In this document: positions 36,617 through 46,657 of the stretch, piece after piece
How the letters are laid out: every line of letters begins with the position of its first letter
Numbering within the stretch: the first letter of the stretch is position 1
NCBI GenBank assembly: GCA_030844895.1
Contig: CM061231.1
Coordinates: 138,479,023 to 138,543,022, forward strand
Length of the DNA stretch: 64,000 nucleotides
Source of the DNA: Ambrosia x helenae
Lineage: Eukaryota; Streptophyta; Magnoliopsida; Asterales; Asteraceae
Direction of reading: 5' to 3'
Notes under the pieces: model-generated
The model's database searches: none
The model's input: the letters and a program-made list of their open reading frames with translations, nothing else
Told to the model about the DNA's origin: nothing
Program-made: the position numbers and the translations under genes

Positions 36617-39600
36617 ATGTTTACTTTTTGTGTGCAGGGAGCTTCAGCTGGCCCTATTAGCAGTCTCTGGATTGTTGATAGTGGAGCTTCAGGCCACATG
36701 ACGGGGGATTTGGCATTGTTGTTTGATGTGAAGAATATTAATGGAGGATATGTCGCGTTTGCGGGTAATAAAGGAGGATATATTACGATGGAAGGAAGCG
36801 TGAGTAATGGGATTGTGACTTTCGAGCGGATTTCTTATGTCAAGCAGATAGACTATAATCTGTTGAGCGTCAGTCAAATATGCGATAAACAATTTTCTGT
36901 GCATTTTGATGACAAATCCTGCTATATTCTCAAACCGGGCTTCAAAATTCCAAAGGAGTGGGTTATGTTGATGGCACCTCGAGTCAACAATCTTTATATT
37001 CTTGATATGTCCAAGGCGATGACATCTCAGGGGCAGATAACATGCTTTCTATCCAAGGCGACCGAAAAAGAATCGATAATGTGGCACCGCAGAATGGGGC
37101 ACATTCATCTGAGGAAAATGAATCAGTTAGTGAGAAATGGACTTGTCGATGGAGTAAACGTGAAACATTTCCATCTGAACGACAAGTGTGTCAGTTGTAT
37201 GAAAGGAAAACAACACAGACAGTCCCATAAAGTGAAGAAAGTTAACTCTGTTGAGATGCTGCTTGAGCGATTGCACATGGACCTTTTTGGACCAGTCAAG
37301 CGCAAAAGTCATCTTGGAGAGCTTTATTGTTTAGTCGTCACTGATGACTATTCACGATTCTCATGGGTGATGTGTTTGAAGAACAAAAGCGACACCTTTA
37401 CCAACTTACAAGTTCTGTTCACTCGATTGGAGAATATCTACAATTTGAAGATAAAAAGGATCAGGAGTGATAACGGGACGGAGTTCAAAAACGCCAAGAT
37501 GGATGAACTTTGTGAAAGCAAAGGGATTCATCATGAATATTCGGCTCCGTATACCCCGCAACAGAACGGTGTTGCTGAAAGAAAGAATAGGACTCTAATT
37601 GAGGCTGCTAGAACAATGCTCGCTGACTCAAATCTTCCAGTAATGTTCTGGAATGAGGCGATTTATGCAGCAAATTATACATTAAATCGGGTTCTAACAG
37701 TGAAGAAGTTTGGAAAAACATCTTATGAACTGTTACACCGACGAAAGCCCAATTTAGAGTATCTAGAACCATTTGGGGCGCCATGCACGATGTTGAATCC
37801 AAGCGAGAAGTTTAGTCCTAAAGCTGAGGAGGGATATTTTGTTGGATATGCAACCCCGCTTAAACGGGTATTCAACAAAAGAACTCGTCAAGTGGAGGAT
37901 TGGGCTAACGTGGAAGTTCAACGATACACTCAAAATTTGCAAGGCACGGGCCCTGATTGGATGTTTGATTACAAAGATTTCTTTGAATCATTCAACCTAG
38001 ATAGCTTGGTTGAAGAAGCTGTTATCAGATTACTTTACGAGTGTGAAAACGCGGCGACTTCACCGTTGATGCGTCCAATCACCGTAAACCCCCCACCAGC
38101 TTCTAATGATACCAGTGCTCCTATAAAAGAAGAAGAGATGTTTCAAGAAGCTTCAACTTCATTAGACACTTCAGAATCTGAAGATGAACAATTTGAAGAA
38201 GCCGTTCTTGAACATGCAGAAGACTTAGAAGAGCAAACTGTGAACCCAATTCCAAATCCAGATGTTGCTTCATCGTCTAAAACGGGTCATGATCAGGATG
38301 CTGTAGAGAACTTGACTGCTCAGACGGGAGTGATTGTACCTGTTAATCCGGAATCTCGGATTTATCGTATTCACCCTCTGGAGCAAGTTATCGGTGATCC
38401 TGGTAGTGGTGTTATGACCAGAGGGCAGCTTAAAAGCGTTAATTCGCCAGAGAGTTTTGGTGCTTTAGCATTGTATGCCAAAATTCAGAAATCTGGTAGT
38501 CAAAATGATTGGTCGTTTGCATGTTATGTGTCGCAGGTAGAGCCAAGGACATACAAAGACGCTTTGAATGAAGATGCCTGGGTTGAGGCAATGCAGGAGG
38601 AGTTATTGCAATTCCAGAAATTGGGAATCTGGACGCTCACAGATTTGCCGCCAGGAAGAAAGAAGATAGGCACTAAGTGGGTGTTTAAGTGCAAAAAGGA
38701 TGATCGTGGAGTTATTGTACGCAACAAAGCCAGATTGGTTGTGCAGGGTTTCCATCAAATCGAAGGAATTGATTACAACAAAATCTATGCACCAGTAGCA
38801 CGAATTGAAGCTATTCGGATGTTCCTTGCGTTTGCTTCATATAAGAAATTCAAAGTCTATCAAATGGACGTCAAGAGCGCATTTTTGTACGGTAAAGTCA
38901 AGGAGGAGGTTTATGTCGGGCAGCCACCAGGCTTTGAGGACCCAATCCACCGGGACAAGGTCTATGTGCTGAACAAAGCTTTATATGGTTTGCACCAGGC
39001 TCCAAGACAGTGGTACGAGGAGCTAAGTACATACCTTATCTCCAAAGGATTCAAGCGCGGCCTCGTCGATTGCACCCTCTTTACGAAGAAGACGGGAGAT
39101 GACTTGCTTCTAGTACAGATTTACGTTGATGATATTATATTTGGTTCAACTAACGAACTTTTGTGCAGGGAATTTGAAACTGTTATGAAGGAGAAGTTCG
39201 AAATGAGCGCTATGGGGGAAATGCAGTTTTTCCTCGGCTTACAGGTGGATCAAAGACCCGACGGGATCTTCATTCACCAGACGAAATACGTAGCCGACAT
39301 CTTGAGCCGATTCCAGATGGAGGACTCTAAGCCGATGGATACCCCGATTCAACCCAATCACGGGATTGGAGTGGACGCTAAGGGGGAGCTGACAGACCCA
39401 TTTACATACAGAGCAATCATCGGATCTCTGATGTATTTGACAGCGTCTCGACCAGATATTATGTATGCAACGTGTCTCTGTGCTCGCTATCAATCGAAGC
39501 CGAAACAAAGTCATCTGACGGCGGTCAAGCGTATCCTTCGATATCTGAAGGGTTGTCCATCAAAAGGACTTTGGTACCCTAATGATGATGATTTTGATTT

Positions 39601-40015
39601 TATTGCTTTTAGTGATGCAGATTGGGGCGGCTGTGACAAAGACAGCAAATCAACAACAGCCGGTTGCCAGTTTTTAGGGAGCAGGTTAATTACCTGGCAA
39701 TGCAAGAAACAGACTTCCGTCGCACTGTCTACATGTGAAGCCGAGTACATTTCAGCCTCGAGTTGCTGTTCGCAAGTGCTCTGGATCCAACAACAGATGG
39801 TCGATTACGGTTTGCAGTTTCTTAAAACCCCTATACACTGTGACAACGAAGACGCAATTGCATTAACTAAAAATACTGAAAATCATTCTAAAGCGAAACA
39901 TATCCGGATTAAATATCATTTTATCCGTGATTGTTACGCTAAGGAATTGATTGACATGGTCAAAATCCATACTGACTATCAACGTGCAGATTTGTTTACA
40001 AAAGCTTTTGACTGA
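36617..40015 (+). CDS. pol: Pol polyprotein of element F: protease, integrase, reverse transcriptase, RNase H
   Basis: This frame has 1,132 codons. Protease: VDSGASGHMTG near residue 19. Integrase zinc domain: WHRRMGH near 156 to CVSCMKGKQH near 195. Integrase core: acidic residues in LHMDLFGP (about 222), RSDNGTEFKN (about 286) and QQNGVAERKNR (about 320). Variable linker with acidic Ser/Thr-rich part (about 490-590). RT from about 655, with KARLVVQGF, ALYGLHQAPRQWY and YVDDIIFGST near 835. RNase H: DADWGG near 999, TCEAEY near 1039 and CDNED near 1075. Catalytic residues are all present. The frame ends at TGA 40013-40015 right after TKAFD, where E continues with about 20 more residues; F has the same continuation after the stop. 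It starts immediately after the gag stop in the same frame. Confidence 0.92.
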   Translation: MFTFCVQGASAGPISSLWIVDSGASGHMTGDLALLFDVKNINGGYVAFAGNKGGYITMEGSVSNGIVTFERISYVKQIDYNLLSVSQICDKQFSVHFDDKSCYILKPGFKIPKEWVMLMAPRVNNLYILDMSKAMTSQGQITCFLSKATEKESIMWHRRMGHIHLRKMNQLVRNGLVDGVNVKHFHLNDKCVSCMKGKQHRQSHKVKKVNSVEMLLERLHMDLFGPVKRKSHLGELYCLVVTDDYSRFSWVMCLKNKSDTFTNLQVLFTRLENIYNLKIKRIRSDNGTEFKNAKMDELCESKGIHHEYSAPYTPQQNGVAERKNRTLIEAARTMLADSNLPVMFWNEAIYAANYTLNRVLTVKKFGKTSYELLHRRKPNLEYLEPFGAPCTMLNPSEKFSPKAEEGYFVGYATPLKRVFNKRTRQVEDWANVEVQRYTQNLQGTGPDWMFDYKDFFESFNLDSLVEEAVIRLLYECENAATSPLMRPITVNPPPASNDTSAPIKEEEMFQEASTSLDTSESEDEQFEEAVLEHAEDLEEQTVNPIPNPDVASSSKTGHDQDAVENLTAQTGVIVPVNPESRIYRIHPLEQVIGDPGSGVMTRGQLKSVNSPESFGALALYAKIQKSGSQNDWSFACYVSQVEPRTYKDALNEDAWVEAMQEELLQFQKLGIWTLTDLPPGRKKIGTKWVFKCKKDDRGVIVRNKARLVVQGFHQIEGIDYNKIYAPVARIEAIRMFLAFASYKKFKVYQMDVKSAFLYGKVKEEVYVGQPPGFEDPIHRDKVYVLNKALYGLHQAPRQWYEELSTYLISKGFKRGLVDCTLFTKKTGDDLLLVQIYVDDIIFGSTNELLCREFETVMKEKFEMSAMGEMQFFLGLQVDQRPDGIFIHQTKYVADILSRFQMEDSKPMDTPIQPNHGIGVDAKGELTDPFTYRAIIGSLMYLTASRPDIMYATCLCARYQSKPKQSHLTAVKRILRYLKGCPSKGLWYPNDDDFDFIAFSDADWGGCDKDSKSTTAGCQFLGSRLITWQCKKQTSVALSTCEAEYISASSCCSQVLWIQQQMVDYGLQFLKTPIHCDNEDAIALTKNTENHSKAKHIRIKYHFIRDCYAKELIDMVKIHTDYQRADLFTKAFD

Positions 40016-41510
40016 TCCCGCTTTGAATATCTTTTGAAAGTAAACAATATAAAGGAAAAACAGGACTAATCGGCTCCTCGGTTTATCACTTTTTAGTTTT
40101 TAGTTTTAGTTCTATATTTTTGCTAATTGGGAATTTCTCTTTACTATCATAATCCTCAAAGAAGTTGATGCTTTCGAGGGGGTTGTTTAATCCTCAAAGA
40201 AGTTGATGCTTTCAAGTGGATTGTTTCTTTCAAATTTTTTTGTTTTGTTTTTCAGAAAAATTAAAAACCCAAAAATATGTTCTTTATTTTAGGGGGAGTC
40301 ATTTTATCAGAAAAACCAAAAACATTGAAAAATTTTCAAAAATACCTAAAAATTAGAAAAACCCAAAAATGATTTCCTGGATAAAAAGAGGAAATGATAG
40401 TACATCAGTGGGGATCTGACACAGGCTAAAGAATTGTATAGTTTAATGAGACGTATGTTGATTACGTGTGATATGCTGATAGGCTTCGTAGACTATATAT
40501 TGCGTGCATTAGTGATACAAACATAACAAACTACGCGTTTGTGGATGAACACCTCATGGGCATATGGTCTTAGTACCGTAATTTCGTTTGACAGGGTGTT
40601 TGTACAAAACTCGGAGGTTTAGGGTCGTTATGTTATTAGTTGTCTGGGGATAGCCTATCTGATCTTCTGTTGTAAGTCATTACGGACCTAGATCAGACAG
40701 GATGTCTTTATAAAAGAGCTTTATGCCAAATCCTAAAGTTACCGAATTGAGGAACTTTCCATGTTATATGATGATCAAAGATTATCTATAATATCGTATT
40801 GATCATTGATGCAAATCATGATTAATATCAGTCCTCAACCTGGTATGGTGCATATGTTACTCTGCTGCATTAATTTGCTGACCTGTATACCTCTATGCAT
40901 TATATCTTGTACAATTATAGACGACGAAAGCATAATCACGCTTTACAATGAGTCTTTGTGCAAATTACTTCTTGATACGGGAGTATGTCGTGTGTGTGGG
41001 AACCACAATGTGTTAGTCTAATACACCTAATTCGTATCATTTTAAAGCATTGCGTAATTGTCTGCATGTGAGCTTATGTGGACAACAATATCAGCAATTG
41101 CCGTATCACATATTGTTTCTAATGATAATATTGAAACAGATCAACGCTGTGTTCAGATTTCTCAGATAACTGATATGATCCTCTTACCGGAAATCACAAA
41201 ATGTTTACAGCTTTCATTTACTTTGATGCATTTTACTTTGTCGCATTTTACTTTTATTGTCAAAAAGATACAAAATCCAAAAAGATTTTAGGTGTGTTTT
41301 GATAAAAATTTCAGAAAATCCAAAAGATTTGCATTTCTGCTTTATTTTTGATAACCGGGGATGCTTGATGGTCAATTTCTGAGATTTGATATCACCATCT
41401 GGACTTTGTAACATTCAAAATGTGAAAATTTGAGTTTTGGAAGTTTAACGGATTGAAAAATGTTGAACGGAATTCGAATTCGTGATTTGGCGAAATTTTC
41501 AGATTTTTCC
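40016..41510 (+). other. Element F conserved non-coding block after pol
   Basis: No credible ORF is present; small frames at 40806 and 41058 are not recognisable. The block from about 40390 to 41200 is nearly the same as E 13540-14330, for example a continuous match through CAAATCCTAAAGTTACCG and beyond. A tandem pair of TCAAAGAAGTTGATGCTTTC words (about 40155-40215) occurs in F. Confidence 0.7.
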
Positions 41511-41714
41511 ATTTCACATTCGCCCCTTAAATGGGTCGAATGTGGAAAAATCCTCATATTCGACCGTTTTGATTTTGGGCGAATGTGGATTTTTCACTTC
41601 CGGGTGTAAATTCCACTTCCGGGTACAAATTTCACCTTCGGGTCTTTGAATAGGGGCGAAGGTGGAATTCTTTCACATTCGTGCCATTCACTTGGGGCGA
41701 ATGTGGACTTAACC

Positions 41715-41759
41715 CACATTCGTCCACAACAAACGGGCGAACGTGGATGCTTATAAATA
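41715..41759 (+). promoter_or_regulatory. F internal promoter for the third ORF
   Basis: A 31-bp inverted repeat (41715-41745, arms CACATTCG and CGAACGTG) lies six bases before TATAAATA at 41752. More TTCGCCC/GGGCGAA motifs extend upstream to 41515. The layout is the same as in the LTR at 31599-31645 and in E at 14789-14832. Confidence 0.7.
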
Positions 41760-41895
41760 AGCCTTTCAGGTTCGATCCCCATCATTCAAAAATTTTTCAA
41801 ATTCTCTTCAATACCAGACCTTGTTGCTCGTGTTTCTTAGGATTCATTGATTTGTTCCCTGATCATTACTGATCATTTAAACACTAAACTTGCAG

Positions 41896-42483
41896 GTAAT
41901 GGACGTTATTTCAGATCAGAATTGATCGTTTTAAAAACAGGACCTAGGGTTTCAATTTTCTGGGTTTATGATGATTTTTGATGCTTGTTTTTTATTACCG
42001 ATCAGTTCTCATAGGTTTTAGGGGGAGAATGTAGAAGGAATTAGGATAATAACACATTTAGATGTTAGTTTGATTGTTTGAACACGTTTGAACCCTAATT
42101 CTACTTTAAAACCAATGAAAACTGATTAATTGTCAAAATTGGTAATAAACGAGTGTTAGTCGGACTTGTTAGCACTTATTAGGATCAAAATTACAAGTTA
42201 AAACCAACAATGGCAAAAATTTAAATTTTGGGGGAAAAATGTTTCACATTCGATTGTTGTAAACGGGCGAAAGTGAAACTGGGTTGGGCGAATGTACAAC
42301 AAAATGGACGAATGTGATTTTTAATCAGAACTTTTTCATATTCGACCATAATTTTTCTCATTCGACCAGATTTACTCACATTCGACCAGTTCAAAACGGG
42401 CGAATGTGCAGTTTATTTTGACCAAAATTTTATAATTTTGTCGTTTTTGTATTTTGACGTGTTTCATTGATTTTTATGTGCAG
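41896..42483 (+). other. Candidate intron in the F third-ORF leader
   Basis: The donor CAG|GTAATG at 41896 and acceptor TTTTTATGTGCAG ending at 42483 bracket 588 bp. The ATG of the third ORF is the very next base. The TATA-to-donor distance of 143 bp matches the 144 bp in E. TTCGACC/GGGCGAA motifs fill 42240-42410 inside it. If spliced, the leader exon would be about 110 nt. The alternative is chance splice-like words in AT-rich DNA, but the shared position in E argues against that. Confidence 0.55.
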
Positions 42484-45400
42484 ATGGCTGATCAACCCGA
42501 GAACATTGAAACACCAGCAGTCAATGTGGAAACTCCAGCTGAGATTACACCAGTTCCAGAAGCTGAAACGTCTGTTCCGAGCAGTTGGCCGTTTGAAAGA
42601 TCGCACAACTGTTGCGCTTATCTCGGAGATGTTGAGAAAAACACGGAGTTTACCGGGATTATAGAATTTCTGAAGAAGAGCAGGATTGTTCATGCTTTAG
42701 CCACACCAACCATTATATACAAAGACGTCATTGAAGATTTTTACCAGAATGCGAAGTATGACTACTGGGAGAATCAGACGATCATCAAGAGCAAGATTCA
42801 GGATATGGATATGTTCTTGACTGAAGCTGATATTCGGGAAGCTTTACAGATTAAGTTTGAAGATAGTGAAGATCCCAGGGAGTTATCATGGACAGAACAG
42901 AAGGCATGTTTCTTACGAATGAAATACAAAGGTCCAATCACTGACGGATCTATGTATAAGGGGAAACTGGGAGTGCAGTATAAGTATTTTGCACATGTTC
43001 TTATTCATGTTTTTGGATGTGTGAGTGGTGGTTATGACGTCATGAGAAGGAGTTTGAGTTCATTAATGGTTACGTTGACACTCAACAAACCATTTAATGT
43101 TTCTGGGATGATTCTTGATCATATGCTGGAGATGCTGAAGGGAATGAAGAACAAGAAGTTTATGTTGTATCCGAGATTTCTGATGATGATCTTTGATTAC
43201 AAGTATCCTATGTTGAAAAAGGATCCGACTATGATCCTAGGTCAAGATCATATGAACATCAGAACATTGATGAGAATGAAGGGTTACAAAGGTGTGCCTG
43301 ATAGTGAGAAGCCACCTAACAGGAGGTTATTTGGTGCTTTGGTTCGTCCGGATTACACTGATCCTGGCAAGAATAAAGCAAGACATGATGATAGTGACTC
43401 GGACAATGATGATCCCTTAGTGTACGTTGATTCAAGCACTAAGCGGAAACGGCAAGTAGTCAATCCTGGAGCCAAAGGGAAGGGCAAGGGAAAGGCTGTG
43501 GATCAGGGAAGCACTAAGCAACAAGTGGTTAGAAAGAAATCGACGGCGAAGAAAGGATCGGGTTTGGTGGATGAAGAGTCGGTAGATTCAGAAGAGACTG
43601 AGGTTGATGAGCAGTGGGATTCTGATGATGAGAATGTAAGGACCACCAAACGTAAGGCCACTATGGTTGGTGAGTCTGAATCCTTAAACCAGTCGATTGA
43701 AGAAGCTGAGAGAAGAAAGAAATCAGTAGAAGATGAGGGTCTAGGTGTTGACCTAGCTGAATTGAGTGTTGGAGATACTGTAGTGGTGAATTTGCCCAGA
43801 AAAACAAAGAAGCAAAAGACTATGGCCAAGAAGTCAAGCGTAAAAGAACTGAGGGAGAAAGAGTTAGCTAAGTTATTGAAGGGAAAAAGATTACCTGATG
43901 CTGGTACACCATCTAAGCTATCTTCACCTGTTGCCAAGAAGCAGAAGAAAGCGAAAGAGGCAGAGACTTTACCAATCGATCAATTCAATATCGATATGGA
44001 TAAAGTGCTCGATATGTTTAGAAAGCCTCAGAAGGAGAAAGTTATTGAAGTTGAGCCATCCAGATCTAAGTCAAAGAAAGTGACTGTAGATGACGATGTT
44101 ATGAAGCAAGTAAATAAGAAGTTGGAAGACATGATGAAAATGTTGGTTGCTCAACAAGCTGAGATTACAAAGTTCAAGCAGAATGAGGAGAAAATGCTTC
44201 AGATAGTGGTTGCTTCGAAATCTAATCAGGATGATATAAATGATAAGATTAAAATGATTGAAGCTAAGAATGAGAAGCTTGAAAGAAAATGTGAAAGAAA
44301 CAAGAGCAAAATCAAATTGATTAAGGCTGATAACAAAGAACTAAAGAAGGAAAAAAAAACGCCTTAGTAATTTGATTGAAGAGCTTTATAGCAGGGCACC
44401 CCAGTTGAAAGAGGGTGAAGAAGATGAAGAAGAAGATGAACAGAAAGTTGATTATGAGTATTCTGAATCTGAGAAAGAAGAAGATGATGATGAAGATAAT
44501 GATGAATCGGAGAAAAGTGATGATGACAATGATGATGATGATGACAATAATGATGATGATGATGATGCTGAAGGTGCTGGGAAAAAGCAAGGAGATGAGT
44601 TTAGCAGTGGAAGTGATCATGATGGAGGAGATGATACTTCTAGATTTAGTTATGAGAAGAGAACACCGAAGAAGAAAGATACTGGAGAATCAAGTTCGAA
44701 AAAGAAAGGTGAGAATGTTGATTCGGATGAAAGTATTTTCTGGAACGAGAAGGTGAGATCTTTGTCTGATGATGCTAAACAGCTGTATAAGAATATGTTG
44801 GAAAAGAGAGAGTGGACCATTGAGTTCACAGGATGCTTCGCTGAAATATTCCAGACTGATGATTTAAGATATGAGTTGGAATATGAAGATCCAGATCTTG
44901 AAGAAGGGGAATTACCTGCATCTGTGGCGAAAGAAATACTAGATGGTCTTGCACAGAGGGTAGGGAAAACGTTTGAGGAGTTTATGATGGATGAATCGAT
45001 TCCTGATATTCCTGAAAAGGATATGGGAAGTCATTCAGATGATGTGCAGACTCCAGAGAACAATGAAGTGGAGGTAGAAGATATAACTCATGAAGAGTTT
45101 CCCCAATATTTCAGACAAGATGATGAGAATGAAGTATTTCCTGATTTCACTGAGATACCAAATAAGTCAGCGAAACAGAAAGCTAAGAAAAGGAGTGAAG
45201 AGTTTGTTGAGAAGGTATTTGGTACTGAAAAGAAAGATTCTTCTAACCAGTCTGATGAGTTGAAGAATTATATGAAGAAATTGAAGGAAATGGATGAGAA
45301 CCGACCAAAGCCTGAAGCTCAAGGTAACTTTTATCGATTTCATAATGCCAAGTTCAAAGGCAGAGCTCTCGGGTGGACTTACTTAGGCAGGCTGAAATGT

Positions 45401-46129
45401 ATTGCTGCAAAATGGGAAACCGGAATTTTGTACTTCAACAGATTCTGTGACTTGCTTACTTTACCGTACTGGGCGGTTAGAGACTTATGCAGATTCCCAA
45501 TGTCAGGTGCCGAAGTAAATGGATCACATGTCGGTTGGTGCGCTGATAAATTGGTTTGGGAAAGTCGTACGAGATGGAACAGATTCAAGCCTCAATATCC
45601 CAGAAGAAAAGTGCATAGGGATATTGATCCACAAACCAATATGAAGCGTGTTACTTTGATTTATAAAGCACCTAATGTGATGAGGAAGATACCGTTGATG
45701 CCGATGCCACAGCATTTTAGTGCTGATTTCATCTTTTGGTACTATGATTGGAGAAAGGCAGAAGCGGTGATTGTGTTGAGGGATGGAAAGGATAAATACA
45801 AGCATTTTCATGTATTTGATCCTATGTGGTTGATTAATTGCACATTCGAAGACATCATCATGTTGTTCTACAATCCGATCTACTATGAACCTAATGACTT
45901 TGCTCAAGCGAGAAAGTATACGCAAGTGGTTGGAGTTTGTTTTGCGTATGATATAAATGCAGGAAGCGACTTGGAGGGTAAACTTGGCAAGACAGTGAAG
46001 ATAGCCAATGTGTCTAAGCCTGTGAAGAAAACATTTGAACCGCCAATGACTACTGAGCAGAAGAAACAGCTCAGAATCAAGTTGATGAACAAGACGATGG
46101 ACCAACAGAGAAAACTATCCAATCAATAG
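42484..46129 (+). CDS. Third ORF of element F, function unknown (position of the SIRE env-like gene)
   Basis: The frame 42484-44367 continues in the +1 frame from about 44360 to 46129; a one-base difference in the A9 run 44351-44359 separates them, giving some 1,215 codons in total. The N-terminal module (about residues 30-300) has HNCCAYLGD, GIIEFLKKSR and YPRFLMMIFDYKY. Then come Lys/Ser-rich segments (300-530) and a coiled coil (about 545-630). A strongly acidic tract of Asp/Glu/Lys follows (44400-44640). Then comes a conserved C-terminal domain with NFYRFHNAKFKGRALGW, DFIFWYYDWRKAEAVIV and MWLINCTFEDIIM. No signal peptide or membrane helix is seen. It ends 13 bases before the LTR. E carries the same protein in decayed form, and D a diverged one. 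Confidence 0.82.
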
Positions 46130-46142
46130 TCGAGGGGGAGTT

Positions 46143-46652
46143 TGTTGATGCGTTTTGCGACTAAGGATTGGATATACAATATTAACATGTGTTAGTGATG
46201 GCCGAAGGTAAATATGTATGGGCGAAAGAAGACAAGAATGGGCGAAGGTAGTTGATAAAGGGACGAAGACTGGACTTGATCAAGAGACACATTCGACCAC
46301 CTGAAGTGGGCGAAGGTGGAAAAAGCTCACATTCGACCAGTTGAAACGGGCGAATGTGCAGTGCCTATATATAGATTTTGTGTTTTTGATAATGTAAGAA
46401 AGTTGTCATTTGTGTCCAGGTTCAGATCAGGTTCAGAGGTGTTTTTGAGAAATAGTGTGTGTGTTCTAGATTAACATAAACTGAATGTAAATGCTTTTTG
46501 AATGAAGTTAATCTATGAAATGATATTGAAAATGATCTTGATTGTGTCGTGATTTGTGTTTTATCAATTTGTTCAGAACTAGGGTTTCCGCACCTGGTTT
46601 TGTGACTTGTATGATCGTATAATCCTGTTTTAGCTAAAATCCAACGCTCACA
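46143..46652 (+). repeat. Element F 3' LTR (510 bp), with polypurine tract
   Basis: The tract CGAGGGGGAGTT lies between the third-ORF stop (46127-46129) and the LTR. The LTR is identical by eye to 31410-31923 except one A/G difference and a 4-bp shortening in the GACGAAGGAAGACTGG region. The right target duplication GTTTC is at 46653-46657. Confidence 0.95.
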
Positions 46653-46657
46653 GTTTC

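Larger units (their letters stand above)
31410..46652 (+). mobile_element. Element F: young, near-intact SIRE/Maximus-type Copia element
   Basis: The element is 15.2 kb with a GTTTC target duplication, LTRs of 514 and 510 bp that by eye differ by one substitution and one 4-bp indel, PBS (31927-31939), gag, pol in Copia order (PR-IN-RT-RNH), a conserved non-coding block, an internal promoter with candidate intron, a third ORF of about 1,200 codons and a polypurine tract. Only three lesions are visible: a one-base shift in a T6 run in gag, a TGA about 20 codons before the expected pol end, and a one-base shift in an A9 run in the third ORF. It lies inside H, hence is the youngest layer. Confidence 0.95.

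Noticed and set aside
44321..44620. Hydrophobic Ile-rich minus-strand ORF that looks like a membrane protein
   Set aside because: It is the antisense shadow of the acidic Asp/Glu tract of the F third ORF; the same applies to 17423-17884 minus.
42484..46129. Calling the third ORF an envelope gene
   Set aside because: The position fits the env-like gene of SIRE elements, but no signal peptide or membrane segment is visible.
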